DNA of 64,000 nt from CAVYUC01 sp963783085 (GCA_963783085.1 CAWAMJ010000022.1:1-64000), one strand, 5' to 3'. Numbered from the stretch's first letter, positions 26,352 through 35,303 are shown. Numbers and translations are program-made. Notes: generated by a model not told the origin, from the letters alone.

Positions 26352-27278
26352 CTACTTTGTTTTTATATTCACTGTTGTTTTTTCTTTCTTTTTATCCGCT
26401 TTATTTACCTCAATACTTTTAATTTCATCCGGTTCCAGTGTTTTAACTTCTTTCGCAGTAGACTTTTTTCCGTTAATGTAATATTCGGTACTGGTATCTC
26501 CGGGCACGTTCAGGAAAAATGGTTGACGCTGATAGCGCTCTGCCATTTCCCTGTATTTTTCAGCCATCAGTTGTTCCTGTTCCTTCATTTTTTCACGCTG
26601 AACGTCTGATATTTCTCGCTGTTTTTCAGCAATTTCCCGCTGACGGTCCATCATTTCTTCCATTCGTTGTTGTGAATACCAGGAGCTCGGCGAGAAGGAG
26701 GTTCCTACTGAATAACCTGAAGAATTCCCGATTTTATACAGGTTCTCCAAACCATGAAGGTTCAGCGCATCGCTGATTTCAGCAATTGTTTTTAGGTCGA
26801 TATCTCCCTGCAATTCCACAAGGTTGGCCGCTGCCGAAGAATTTGTAATGAGCGCAAGCGCTGCAATATCATCATTGTTTTTTTTCAGATAAACTTTTAC
26901 ATCTTCGCCCATCCTGTTTTCAGTTTTGAATAAGGTATAGTTGTTCTTTTTGTAATAGTTCAGCATATCGTCCCAAACTTCGTCAGTTTCTGAATCTTCA
27001 GTTCCGGTAGATTTTCCGACAGCAGCATTTCCCATGGGCAAATTGCTTTGTGAAATCACCAGAATTTTGTCCAGGTTTTTCAGCGCTTCATAAACCGGCG
27101 AACCTTCATCAATATTCTTCTTTTTCAAATATAAATCGAACATATCGCTGGTAATCTGGCTGGCGCTGAATCCGCTTTTATCCGCATATTTTTCAGAAAG
27201 CTGTTCAAACAGTCCCGATTGTGCAAGCGACGGATACCAGATTACAACAACCAGCAAAAAAATAATCATTCGTTTCAT
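26352..27278 (-). CDS. DUF4252 protein with coiled-coil and plug-like C-terminus
   Basis: The 308-residue protein has a signal peptide, a DUF4252 domain (about residues 25-190, with ITSDMFDLYLKK and LVELQGDIDLKTIAEI) and a charged coiled coil (EEMMDRQREIAEKQREISD). It ends with YYINGKKSTAKEVKTLEPDE, which resembles the short plug-like tail of Bacteroidota proteins that carry an ING-K signature. It is the last gene of a unit with an ECF sigma factor and a probable anti-sigma factor, so it may be a periplasmic part or target of that regulon. Its function is unknown. Confidence 0.7.
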   Translation of the reverse strand: MKRMIIFLLVVVIWYPSLAQSGLFEQLSEKYADKSGFSASQITSDMFDLYLKKKNIDEGSPVYEALKNLDKILVISQSNLPMGNAAVGKSTGTEDSETDEVWDDMLNYYKKNNYTLFKTENRMGEDVKVYLKKNNDDIAALALITNSSAAANLVELQGDIDLKTIAEISDALNLHGLENLYKIGNSSGYSVGTSFSPSSWYSQQRMEEMMDRQREIAEKQREISDVQREKMKEQEQLMAEKYREMAERYQRQPFFLNVPGDTSTEYYINGKKSTAKEVKTLEPDEIKSIEVNKADKKKEKTTVNIKTK

Positions 27279-27292
27279 GGCTTTACAATTTT

Positions 27293-27730
27293 TTAATTGA
27301 CAATTATTTCAACGTTATCATCAACCCACAACACCAGCATTTCCTGCTGTTCGGCGGGTTTTATACTTTTCGAAACCTGGTACAATGCCTGCTCCATAAC
27401 CAAAAATTCGCTGTTGATCCGGTGGTTCTTTTCGGCCTGTACATTTAAATAAATTGTTATAAAAATGGCAATCGATGCCGCGGCTGAAGTGAGGCTGTAC
27501 CACCATAACTTCCTCGTTTTCAGGCGATGGTTTTTCCAGCCTTCAGCAATGGTTTCCCCGAGATTTGCCGGAATTTCAGCTTCGTTTTGGTAGTAACCGA
27601 AGATCAGTTTTTCCGGTGTTGCATTCTCATCGGAAAGAACCTGGTTTCTTAATTGTTCTTCTTCTTCGAGGGTGGTTTCGCCTTTATAATATTTTTCGAA
27701 TAAATCGTGCTGTGTTTTCATCTCCTTCAT
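27293..27730 (-). CDS. Probable membrane-bound anti-sigma factor
   Basis: The 145-residue protein has an acidic N-terminal cytoplasmic part (EKYYKGETTLEEEEQLRNQV), one membrane segment (SAAASIAIFITIYL) and a C-terminal periplasmic tail. A GETTLEEEEQLR-like opening is common in small Bacteroidota proteins encoded beside ECF sigma factors. It starts 24 bases after the sigma gene, and sequestration of that sigma factor is the likely role. The start could also be the Met three codons later. Confidence 0.72.
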   Translation of the reverse strand: MKEMKTQHDLFEKYYKGETTLEEEEQLRNQVLSDENATPEKLIFGYYQNEAEIPANLGETIAEGWKNHRLKTRKLWWYSLTSAAASIAIFITIYLNVQAEKNHRINSEFLVMEQALYQVSKSIKPAEQQEMLVLWVDDNVEIIVN

Positions 27731-27754
27731 TTTTTATGTTGATAACCGCCACAA

Positions 27755-28294
27755 TCACAGTTTATTGGAAATGTGATTAGAGGCTGCGGTCATTTCAAAA
27801 TCGTATAACTTTTCCACTTCGTTCTTTACTTTTTGTCGCGCCCGCGAAAGGATAACCCTGATGTTTGGTATTTCGAGCCCGGTCATTTCGCGGATTTCAT
27901 CAAACGAAAAGCCATCAATATCGCGCAGGCGGATGATCGTTTTGTAATTTTCCGGCAGTTGTCCGATAATTCGTTCCACATGTTGAAACTTCTCCTTCCA
28001 TTCGTTATTTTCTCCATCGGTTTTCAATTTCAGCATTTTTCGTTCTTCATGTTCTCCCATTGCAACCGGCCGCTTTTTTTTCAGTAAATCAAAACAATGG
28101 TTTCTTGCCACAGTAAACATAAATGCTTCGCGATTTTCACATTTTTCCAGGTCGTGGCGTTTTCGCCACAATTTCATCATCAGTTCCTGAACGGCATCTT
28201 TGGTTTCTTCCTCGTTTTTTAACATCCGCATCATCATCGGATATATTTTTCGGGAAAAGGGAATGATACTATTTTTAAAATCTTCTGCGGTCAT
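27755..28294 (-). CDS. ECF-family RNA polymerase sigma factor
   Basis: This 179-residue sigma-70 factor of the extracytoplasmic-function type has region 2 (YPMMMRMLKNEEETKDAVQE, then FMFTVARNHCFDLLKKKR) and region 4 (QLPENYKTIIRLRDIDGFSF with a helix-turn-helix). It directs polymerase to a small regulon, likely including its own operon. It is first in the unit with the anti-sigma factor and the DUF4252 protein. Confidence 0.95.
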   Translation of the reverse strand: MTAEDFKNSIIPFSRKIYPMMMRMLKNEEETKDAVQELMMKLWRKRHDLEKCENREAFMFTVARNHCFDLLKKKRPVAMGEHEERKMLKLKTDGENNEWKEKFQHVERIIGQLPENYKTIIRLRDIDGFSFDEIREMTGLEIPNIRVILSRARQKVKNEVEKLYDFEMTAASNHISNKL

Positions 28295-28444
28295 TTAATT
28301 TAACTGACGAGTGACAGATAAATTTATAACAACCTCCCGGTTTAATTTTACAGGATATGAATTTTTACTGAAATATTCGGGGAATGATCAATTTGGAACA
28401 GTAGATTAAAAATCCGCGTGCATGGAATCTTGGTAAAAAACTTC

Positions 28445-29545
28445 TTATTTTTTGAACATGGATACCACTTTATCCTTCATCTTGTTTAACCACCCGCCAC
28501 CCGAACCGGTATCTTCTTCGTCGAGAACATATCCGAGCGGGTTTAAAACCGGAATGCTGTCGAACACCACTTTCAGAATTCCCATTACCGGGATGGCGAT
28601 TATCATCCCAACAATTCCCCAGATAAAACCGCCCGCGATTACGCCAATCAGCGTGAGTACCGGATTAAGCTCAACCTGGTGTCCAACAACATAAGGTTCC
28701 AAAATGTAACTTTCAACAAATTGTGCGATCGAATAAACGATAATTACCCCAATTAACGACATTAAAGCGCCGTTAGTTAACAAGCTCATCGCCAGCGCTA
28801 ATCCCAAACCTATAATATTCCCTATATATGGTATTAAGCTTAGTACGGCTGCAATGATGGAAATAAAAATGGCATGTTTTATTCCAACCAAAGCCAAACC
28901 CGCCGAATAAATGAGCGTTAAAAAAAGAATTAATAAAAAGCGGCCAAACAGGTACTGCTGGCTTACTTTACTGAAGTTTTGCAAGATGGAAGAAGCTTTT
29001 TTGCGATTCTCTTCGGGCACAAAATTGAGTATCGATTTTTTAAATTTCGTTTTGTAAAAAAGGAAGAAAAAAACATAGATAAACACCAGCAGGAAATTTC
29101 CCAGGAAAGAAGTAAATCCTGTGACAATTTTTTTGCCGTTGCTACCGTTCGACTGCAGTGCCTCTTGTAATTTTTTTTCCTGTTGTTGCTGGTTTAGCCC
29201 GGTTTTTTTCTCTACATAATTTTCTACCTTTTCAATTTTAGGCTGAAGTTTTTCCTTGTATTTAGGCCAATCGGCGGTAATGTTCTGAATTTGACTGGCA
29301 ACAATAAAAAACAAACCGATACAAAGTCCCAGCAAAAGCAAATCCGACAGCAAAACAGCCAGACCGCGCGAAACTCCCCAATCGGTAAGTTTTCCCACAA
29401 CCGGCAGTAAAATCATTGCCAGTAAAGCGGCTGTTGCAAAAGGAATAAGAAAGTTTCCAGCCTTTATTAAACCGAAAATAAGTAAAACAATTCCGGTAAT
29501 AATTAACGGTATATAAATGATTAGTTCCCTGACCTGTTTGTTCAT
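28445..29545 (-). CDS. AI-2E family transporter (PerM/TqsA-like)
   Basis: The 366-residue permease has about eight hydrophobic segments, an extended polar helix (KYKEKLQPKIEKVENYVEKK) and the conserved blocks IGNIIGLGLALAMSL and GLIGVIAGG-like ending of the AI-2E exporter family. I start at MNKQVREL, because the longer frame adds 11 residues lacking hydrophobic character. Substrate is unknown; the family name does not prove AI-2 export. Confidence 0.88.
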   Translation of the reverse strand: MNKQVRELIIYIPLIITGIVLLIFGLIKAGNFLIPFATAALLAMILLPVVGKLTDWGVSRGLAVLLSDLLLLGLCIGLFFIVASQIQNITADWPKYKEKLQPKIEKVENYVEKKTGLNQQQQEKKLQEALQSNGSNGKKIVTGFTSFLGNFLLVFIYVFFFLFYKTKFKKSILNFVPEENRKKASSILQNFSKVSQQYLFGRFLLILFLTLIYSAGLALVGIKHAIFISIIAAVLSLIPYIGNIIGLGLALAMSLLTNGALMSLIGVIIVYSIAQFVESYILEPYVVGHQVELNPVLTLIGVIAGGFIWGIVGMIIAIPVMGILKVVFDSIPVLNPLGYVLDEEDTGSGGGWLNKMKDKVVSMFKK

Positions 29546-29910
29546 ACCGGATGCAAAGAAAACTTTGTGCCAAATCAATAGTTTTTCAATGGTTTCGTAA
29601 AGCTGAAGCTTGCGCTGTATTTTATTTATACTGCAAAACCTGCTGAATCTTTAAAAATAAAAAACAAAAAATGAACAAAACGATTGTTTCGGACGGGGTT
29701 AAGTTGTGGATTTCCTGAATCTTAATGGGTAAATTTGTCCACAGTTTTTTTTCAAAACCAACTGCGAAAAGCAAGGCAAAAATACTTCCGGCCGAAATTC
29801 TCCTTTAGTTGTTTGCATATCCTGGCCGATTTCAGTTTTTATCATTTATAACCGGGTTTGTGGCTTTAATTTTGCCGGTTTGGCAGAAACATGTCATAAA
29901 AGAACTGGTT
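29546..29910. other. Divergent intergenic region with candidate promoters
   Basis: This 365-base AT-rich stretch separates the AI-2E permease from the SPW-like protein. The plus strand carries two TAnnTTTG boxes, TAAATTTG at 29730 and TAATTTTG at 29867; the second lies 37 bases before the chosen start codon. A TGTGGA/TCCACA pair near 29706-29742 is the only other structure. I see no gene. Confidence 0.45.
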
Positions 29911-31263
29911 ATGATGAACAACAACATCGAAGAACAATCGAAAATTAGCGAACAATTTGCTCATCACCGAAAATTTCTGTGGGCCTACTATTCGGTAATT
30001 ATTTTGGGATTATGGTTAATGACCGGAGTTCAACCGATGGGATACGAAGTAAAAGGTATGATCATCAGCGATTTGATTAGCGGCTTTTTGCTGATTGTTT
30101 TTGGTCTGCTGTCGTTAAACCCGGCCCGAATTTGGGCGCAATGGGCTGCGGGTTTCCTGGGAGGCTGGATTTGCATGGCGCCGTTAATTTTTTCTGCAAA
30201 TACAGCGGTTGCGTATACCACCGACACCTTAATCGGGACGCTTGTGATGCTGTTTGTGCTGGTAATTCCGAATGTTCCGGGAATCGTAAAAATCAGGCAG
30301 AAAGGCGCAAATGTCCCGGAAGGCTGGACGTACAATCCTTCATCGTGGCCCGAGCGGATTCCCGTGGTTGTTTTGGGATGGCTCGGTTTTTTTACGGCGC
30401 GTTACCTGGCTGGCTATCAGCTCGGTTATTCCGATGATATCTGGGACCCGCTTTTTGGCGACGGAACCAAACAAATCCTGACGTCAAAAGTCTCTGAATC
30501 ATTTCCGGTCTCCGATGCGGGGTTGGGTGCATTTGCCTATATTCTTGATGTGGTAACCGGCTTGGCCGGACGAACTGCCCGCTGGCGAACAATGCCCTGG
30601 ATTGTGCTGATTTTTGGTATCCTGGTTATTCCGCTGGGTATTGTCAGCCTTACACTGGTTATACTTCAACCGGTTGTAGTAGGCGCCTGGTGCACTGCCT
30701 GCCTGCTCTCCGCATTAATTACCGTGGGAATGATCCCATTCACTTTCGACGAGGTGCTGGCTTCCGTTCAGTTTATCAGGAGAAAAAAGAAAGAAGGAGC
30801 CAGCGTGTGGCATTTGTTTTGGTTTGGCGGCAGTTACGATGGCGGAGAAGTGAAACAATATTCAGAACCCGGAAATGAACAATTAAAAGGCAATATAAAA
30901 TCACTGTGGGCCGATTTAAAATTACGGCCCTGGAACCTTATTGTTTCAGTATTCGTCGGTGTTTGGTTCATGGTTTCCCCTACGGTTTTAGGATACGAAG
31001 GAAAACTTGCCGACAGCAATCATTTGGTAGGCGCGGTTGTCATTACTTTCGCCATAATTTCAATGTCGGAAGTGGCTCGTTCGCTTCGGTTTGTAAATAT
31101 TTTACTTGGGTTATGGCTGGCCACCAGCATCTGGATTTTTGACAATCCGGGCGGAATCGCATTGTGGAGCCAACTGGCTTTAGCCGTGGTTCTTATTTTG
31201 ATCAGTTTCCGGAAAGGCGTAATTGAAGAAAAGCACGGCGGTTTTAATAAATACATCAAATAG
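29911..31263 (+). CDS. SPW-like multi-span membrane protein
   Basis: The 450-residue protein has about ten hydrophobic segments and two copies of a helix-pair of the SPW type, GLWLMTGVQPMGYE near the N-terminus and GVWFMVSPTVLGYEG near residue 350, and PIGLWLAT-like blocks. A central Cys-Thr-Ala-Cys (WCTACLLSALI) resembles the CxxC of vitamin K epoxide reductase-like membrane domains. I start at ATG because a promoter box lies just upstream; the longer TTG frame adds 34 residues. The role is unknown. Confidence 0.65.
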   Translation: MMNNNIEEQSKISEQFAHHRKFLWAYYSVIILGLWLMTGVQPMGYEVKGMIISDLISGFLLIVFGLLSLNPARIWAQWAAGFLGGWICMAPLIFSANTAVAYTTDTLIGTLVMLFVLVIPNVPGIVKIRQKGANVPEGWTYNPSSWPERIPVVVLGWLGFFTARYLAGYQLGYSDDIWDPLFGDGTKQILTSKVSESFPVSDAGLGAFAYILDVVTGLAGRTARWRTMPWIVLIFGILVIPLGIVSLTLVILQPVVVGAWCTACLLSALITVGMIPFTFDEVLASVQFIRRKKKEGASVWHLFWFGGSYDGGEVKQYSEPGNEQLKGNIKSLWADLKLRPWNLIVSVFVGVWFMVSPTVLGYEGKLADSNHLVGAVVITFAIISMSEVARSLRFVNILLGLWLATSIWIFDNPGGIALWSQLALAVVLILISFRKGVIEEKHGGFNKYIK

Positions 31264-31331
31264 TTTCCCGGTTTGCACCCCGGGAATAAATTTAAAGAAT
31301 ATCCGTTTTCTTTCTGTTTACGATGAATGGT

Positions 31332-31339
31332 TAAATTTG
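31332..31339 (+). promoter_or_regulatory. Candidate -7 box of dusB
   Basis: TAAATTTG matches the TAnnTTTG consensus and sits 15 bases before the dusB start. It supports the start at the tandem ATGs rather than an earlier in-frame codon. A stem TTCCCGG/CCGGGAA, without a T run, lies between it and the preceding gene. Confidence 0.5.
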
Positions 31340-31353
31340 CCGCACAAAGATTG

Positions 31354-32361
31354 ATGATGAAAATAGGGAATCTTGAACTGAAAGAAACGCCGCTTTTTCT
31401 TGCGCCCATGGAGGACGTTACTTATAAATCATTCCGGTGGATGTGTAAAAAATTCGGCGCCGATGTAATGTACACTGAATTTGTGTCGTCGGAAGCGCTG
31501 GTTCGAAATATTGAAAAAACCCGGCAGAAAATGAAGCTTTTCGATTTCGACCGGCCGGTGGCAATTCAAATTTACGGACATAACATCGATTCAATGGTGC
31601 GTGCGGCGCAGGTGGCCGAAGAGGCTAATCCCGATTTTCTCGACATCAATTTTGGCTGCCCCATGAAAAAAATTATCAGGCACGGCGCCGGTGCTGCTTT
31701 AATGAAAGATTTGCCCAAAATGCAAAAAATGGCTGCTGAAGTTGTAAAAGCGGTGCGTGTGCCTGTAACTGCCAAAACCCGGCTCGGATGGTCAGATGCA
31801 GACAAATCTGTGATGGAAGCAGCGCTCCGGTTGCAGGATGCCGGTGTTCAGGCGCTTGCCATTCATGGCCGGACCCGCGGGCAATTGTATTCAGGCGAAG
31901 CTGACTGGACTCTGATTGGCGAAGTAAAAAACAACCCGAAAATTACCATCCCAATCATCGGAAACGGCGATATTGACAGCGCTGAAAGAGCAAAACTAAT
32001 GTTGCAGCAAACCGGTGTGGATGCATTGATGATTGGTCGCGCGGCAATAGGGCGGCCCTGGATTTTTAAAGAAGTGAAGGATTACCTGAAAAATGAAAAG
32101 CTGAACCCGCCGCCAACGGTTGTCGAGGTGGTGGACGTATTGAAAGAACAAATTCAAATGAACCTGGAGTGGCGCGATAATGAACGGATCGGAATTTTGA
32201 TGATGCGGCGGCATTTCGCCAAATATTTTCCCGGATTATCGAATTTCAGAGAATTGAAAATCAGGCTTCTTCGTGCCGAAACTAACTCCGAGGTAAACGA
32301 AATACTGGAAACAATCGTTAACGTATACGGAGATCTGCATTTGTGTTACTCCAAAATATGA
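31354..32361 (+). CDS. dusB: tRNA-dihydrouridine synthase (DusB type)
   Basis: This flavoenzyme reduces a uridine of tRNA to dihydrouridine. LAPMEDVTYKSFRWMC opens the TIM-barrel, the catalytic Cys is in DINFGCPMKKI, and AIHGRTRGQLYSGEADW and GNGDI hold FMN- and RNA-binding residues. Length of about 335 residues is normal. The start is one of two adjacent ATGs. The stop overlaps the start of the next gene (ATGA), so the two are translationally coupled. Confidence 0.95.
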   Translation: MMKIGNLELKETPLFLAPMEDVTYKSFRWMCKKFGADVMYTEFVSSEALVRNIEKTRQKMKLFDFDRPVAIQIYGHNIDSMVRAAQVAEEANPDFLDINFGCPMKKIIRHGAGAALMKDLPKMQKMAAEVVKAVRVPVTAKTRLGWSDADKSVMEAALRLQDAGVQALAIHGRTRGQLYSGEADWTLIGEVKNNPKITIPIIGNGDIDSAERAKLMLQQTGVDALMIGRAAIGRPWIFKEVKDYLKNEKLNPPPTVVEVVDVLKEQIQMNLEWRDNERIGILMMRRHFAKYFPGLSNFRELKIRLLRAETNSEVNEILETIVNVYGDLHLCYSKI

Positions 32362-32747
32362 TACCAATGGAAAATCAATTTGCAAAGATTTATTCTGAAG
32401 AGTCCCTGTGGAAAAAACTAACGCAGTTTTCGAAATCGGCCGGAGTTACTGTTGTTTACGCTGCGCTGCTGCTGTATTACATGATGAAGGACAAAAACGT
32501 GGGGCTAAAATCGAAAGTGACCATTGCCGCCGCTTTGGGTTATTTCATTTTACCCACGGATGCTATTTTCGATTTAACGCCGCTTATCGGTTATTCCGAT
32601 GATTTGGGCGTTCTCCTTTTTGCACTTGGCCAGATTTCTTCGAATATTACCCCCGATATTAAAGAAAAAGCCCGGCTGAAATTGAGCGAGTGGTTTGGTG
32701 AAATAAGCGAAGAGGAACTTAAATCGCTCGAAGAAAAAATAATATAA
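32358..32747 (+). CDS. DUF1232 (YkvA-like) small membrane protein
   Basis: The 129-residue protein contains the DUF1232 block YAALLLYYMMKDKN...GYFILPTDAIFDLTPLIGYSDD, a hydrophobic hairpin with the LPxDxIPD-like signature. The acidic C-terminus is probably cytoplasmic. The function of the family is unknown. It overlaps the dusB stop by four bases and is closed by a terminator. Confidence 0.82.
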   Translation: MIPMENQFAKIYSEESLWKKLTQFSKSAGVTVVYAALLLYYMMKDKNVGLKSKVTIAAALGYFILPTDAIFDLTPLIGYSDDLGVLLFALGQISSNITPDIKEKARLKLSEWFGEISEEELKSLEEKII

Positions 32748-32780
32748 ATCTGAATATCCTGAAATGTTGATAATCAGATA

Positions 32781-32815
32781 AAAAGGTCATAAATTATTTT
32801 TATGGCACCTTTTTT
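32781..32815 (+). terminator. Terminator of the dusB unit
   Basis: AAAAGGT, CATAAA, TTTATG and ACCTTTTTT form a stem with a two-base bulge and end in a T run. Confidence 0.65.
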
Positions 32816-32866
32816 GAGTATTAAAAATACAGGTTAAAAAGACAATGATGAACATTGCGAAATATC

Positions 32867-32991
32867 ATGATGAATCTTTTTGATTTGGCAATTAACCGTC
32901 GCAAGACGGAAATGTTTTCTGTTTTTACCGAAGAAGATACTTCGGAGCTGTTTGTTTGAATAGCCGGTTGTTTTAGCCGGCTATTTTTTTT
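32867..32991 (+). ncRNA. Candidate structured RNA: three successive hairpins, with a 30-codon frame
   Basis: CCGTC-GCAA-GACGG (a GNRA-loop stem, 32896-32909) is followed by CCGAAG-AAGATA-CTTCGG (32928-32945) and by AATAGCCGG...CCGGCTATT plus eight T residues (32959-32991), all perfect. A frame of 30 codons (MMNLFDLAINRRKTEMFS...) starts at the first base and ends inside the last stem. The block could be a small RNA with its own terminator, or a leader-peptide attenuator for the permease gene 25 bases downstream. The peptide has no clear run of one amino acid. I cannot match a known RNA family. Confidence 0.45.
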
Positions 32992-33015
32992 ATTTTAGCC
33001 TCCAAATCCTGTTAA

Positions 33016-33762
33016 ATGCCTGAATTTGATTTTTCCATTTTGCAGTGGCTTTTACTGGGCTTGTGCGCCATGTTTGTTGGAATGTCGAAGGTTGGCGTTC
33101 CCGGCGTTTCCATGATTGTTGTACCGGTACTCGCCATTATTTTTGGCGGAAAAGCATCTACCGGAATTCTACTTCCAATGCTCATGATGGCCGATTTTTT
33201 TGGAGTTGGATATTATCATCGCCACGCGGAATGGAAATACCTGGTAAAATTGCTGCCGTGGGCATTTGCCGGAGTGGGCATTGCACTTTGGGTTGGCGAG
33301 GTAGTGAATGATGAGTGGTTTAAAAATATCATTGCAATCCTCGTTTTTGTATGCATTGGTTTGATGCTTTGGAAAGACCGTCAGAAAAATCGAAACCTTT
33401 TTCCCGATACCTGGTGGTTTGCGGCTTCCATGGGTGTTTTGGGCGGCTTTGCCACCATGATTGGAAATGTGGCAGGTCCAATTTTTGCCATTTATTTACT
33501 CGCAATGCACCTGCCGAAAAACAATTTTATCGGAACGGGCGCCTGGTTCTTTTTGATCATTAATTTCTCGAAATTCCCGTTACACGTTCTTATCTGGAAA
33601 ACCATCGACTGGCACACATTAAAGCTCGATTTTATGCTGTTGCCGGGAATTGCCGCAGGGGCTTTCCTGGGAGTCTGGCTGGTGAAAAAAATTCCGGATA
33701 AAACATACCGGGCCTTTGTTATCGTTGTTACAGCATTGTCAGCATTTTTATTACTAATATGA
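33016..33762 (+). CDS. TauE/SafE family permease
   Basis: The 248-residue protein has about eight membrane segments and the TauE/SafE signatures GLCAMFVGMSKVGVPGVSM near the N-terminus and GGFATMIGNVAGPIFAIYLL in the middle. The family exports sulfite or organosulfonates or moves other anions across the inner membrane. The stop codon overlaps the next start (ATGA). A structured RNA or attenuator-like element lies just upstream. Confidence 0.9.
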   Translation: MPEFDFSILQWLLLGLCAMFVGMSKVGVPGVSMIVVPVLAIIFGGKASTGILLPMLMMADFFGVGYYHRHAEWKYLVKLLPWAFAGVGIALWVGEVVNDEWFKNIIAILVFVCIGLMLWKDRQKNRNLFPDTWWFAASMGVLGGFATMIGNVAGPIFAIYLLAMHLPKNNFIGTGAWFFLIINFSKFPLHVLIWKTIDWHTLKLDFMLLPGIAAGAFLGVWLVKKIPDKTYRAFVIVVTALSAFLLLI

Positions 33763-34463
33763 AACAGTTAATCGAATTTTTCCGTGATAAACAAGCGAAT
33801 GCCGTGTTGGATGTCGGCACCGGGACCGGCAGTTTTCTGGAGGTGTTAAGGCAGGTTTTTCCGGGGGCAGCGTTTACTGGTGTTGACCCGGATTCTGCTT
33901 CGCTGGAGGAAGCCGTGAAAAATTATCCCGACGTCAGTTTTCGGGAAATGACCGCGGGGAATCTCGGTTTTCCGGTTAATTCTTTCGATGCCGCGGCAAT
34001 TTCCATGGCGCTTCATCATTTACCTGATATTTCAAAATCGCTGGCCGAAATGCGGCGGGTGGTAAAACCGAATGGCTGGATTATCGTTAATGAACCATTT
34101 AGCGACAATCTGACTCCGGCGCAGGAATCCAATAAATTATACCACCACTTTAAAAGTACGATCGACAGGCTGCTTGGTGTTACCCACAACGAAACGTTCA
34201 AAAAGGAAGAAATCCTGCAAATGGTAAAAAATTCGGGCATTCAAATTCAATTGCATTTCGAATCCAAAAAAAGTAAAAACCTGGTGGCCGAGCCGAAAGG
34301 ACTTGAATCGCGCATCGAAAGCATGAAAGGAATGCTCTTAAAAATTAAGGATTTCCCGGAATATGAAAAGTTGAAACCACAAATCGAACAATTTCAATCG
34401 CATGCATTGAAATATGGGTTTGAAATGGCTACGAAAGTGGTAATTGCCGGTCAAAATAAATAA
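33759..34463 (+). CDS. Class I SAM-dependent methyltransferase
   Basis: The 234-residue protein carries the SAM-binding motif VLDVGTGTGSF (motif I), TGVDPDS (motif II) and the AISMALHHLPD block of the methyltransferase 11 type. The small-molecule substrate cannot be told. It overlaps the TauE/SafE permease by four bases, so the pair is coupled; what links them is unknown. Confidence 0.88.
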   Translation: MKQLIEFFRDKQANAVLDVGTGTGSFLEVLRQVFPGAAFTGVDPDSASLEEAVKNYPDVSFREMTAGNLGFPVNSFDAAAISMALHHLPDISKSLAEMRRVVKPNGWIIVNEPFSDNLTPAQESNKLYHHFKSTIDRLLGVTHNETFKKEEILQMVKNSGIQIQLHFESKKSKNLVAEPKGLESRIESMKGMLLKIKDFPEYEKLKPQIEQFQSHALKYGFEMATKVVIAGQNK

Positions 34464-34613
34464 TTTTTTTTTGAATTAGACGTTTTATATATACCAAACA
34501 GAATTGGGCTAAAGTCCTGTTGTATAGCAACTCAACTACCGGTCAGCTTAAGCTGACGGTAATACAAAAATAGAACAGAATCGGTTTTGATTAGCTTCAT
34601 TGCGGTTCACTTC

Positions 34614-34811
34614 ACAGGCTGTGTGAAAACAGGATAAGAAGTAATTAATTTTTGCACCGGGTTTTAACCCGGTGATTTCATGATGAATGAAATTAGGCTT
34701 TAGCCTTTAATTTTCAGTATTTTAACGGCTAAAGCCTGAACTTTGCCAATAAGTTTTTAACCACCGGGCTAAAGTCACGGTGTAAAAATTTGTATTCTTC
34801 ACACAGCCTGT
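34614..34811. mobile_element. MITE-like element with 14-bp terminal inverted repeats and internal REP palindromes
   Basis: ACAGGCTGTGTGAA at the left end recurs inverted at the right end without mismatch. Inside are inverted REP-like hairpins CACCGGGTTTTAACCCGGTG and CACCGGGCTAAAGTCACGGTG, flanked by ATTTTTG/AAAAAT, and a pair GGCTTTAGCC / GGCTAAAGCC. No coding frame is present, so it would need a transposase in trans. A further palindrome, GTCAGCTTAAGCTGAC, lies at 34542-34557. The rest of the 840-base gap up to the next gene is AT-rich, with the regulatory sites listed separately. Confidence 0.6.
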
Positions 34812-35070
34812 TCAATGAGCAAATACTGTAATTCCCAGTAGAAAAGGGTTTTAACCATATTTTTTTATGCAAAAAAAGCTTATTGATTAAGAGCCTAATT
34901 CAATAATTTTTTATCGGGCATTCCTGTTTGAAGAAGTTCCCCCAAAAAAATAATAAAGTTGAAATTTTCAATAATTTTTGCACTTTCATAAACTTTTTTC
35001 AATGTTTTTTTACCCGGATTAAGTTTTCACTTCGAACTATTCCCTAAAACTGTTGAATTATTAAACAACT

Positions 35071-35085
35071 GTTTAAATTTTAAAC
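35071..35085. promoter_or_regulatory. Perfect palindrome upstream of the GcvH/NrfD locus
   Basis: GTTTAAA-T-TTTAAAC is a perfect 7-1-7 inverted repeat about 160 bases upstream of the -24/-12-like element. The distance suits an enhancer site for an NtrC-type activator, and such an activator is encoded in the same locus. In AT-rich DNA such a palindrome can also occur by chance. Confidence 0.35.
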
Positions 35086-35228
35086 ACCCACCCTTCTTGT
35101 TGATGTTCAGCAGGTTAAAATTATTTTCAACATTTGTGTAAATAATATCAACACTCCTTTCTGTTATTTTTTTCATCAGATTTAATGTAAATAACTACTT
35201 TTCAGCGCATTGCGTTTCGATTTTCCTT

Positions 35229-35244
35229 TGGTACCAAAGTTGGT
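35229..35244 (+). promoter_or_regulatory. Candidate sigma-54 (-24/-12) promoter
   Basis: TGGTAC-CAAAG-TTGGT fits the spacing of TGGCAC-N5-TTGCW, with one mismatch in each half (T for C at the -24 box, G for C at the -12 box). Predicted transcription would start about 50 bases before the first gene. The sequence also overlaps the palindrome CTTTGGTACCAAAG. Confidence 0.4.
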
Positions 35245-35303
35245 TTATAGATGTTAAAGTTCAAAAAAAACCATTTGTTTTTAAAAACTACAAAAGAAAT
35301 GCA

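Noticed and set aside
29700..29760. Two DnaA-box-like sites near TTGTCCACA
   Set aside because: Each deviates from TTATCCACA, no dnaA or replication genes are adjacent, and only two sites are present, so an origin is not supported.
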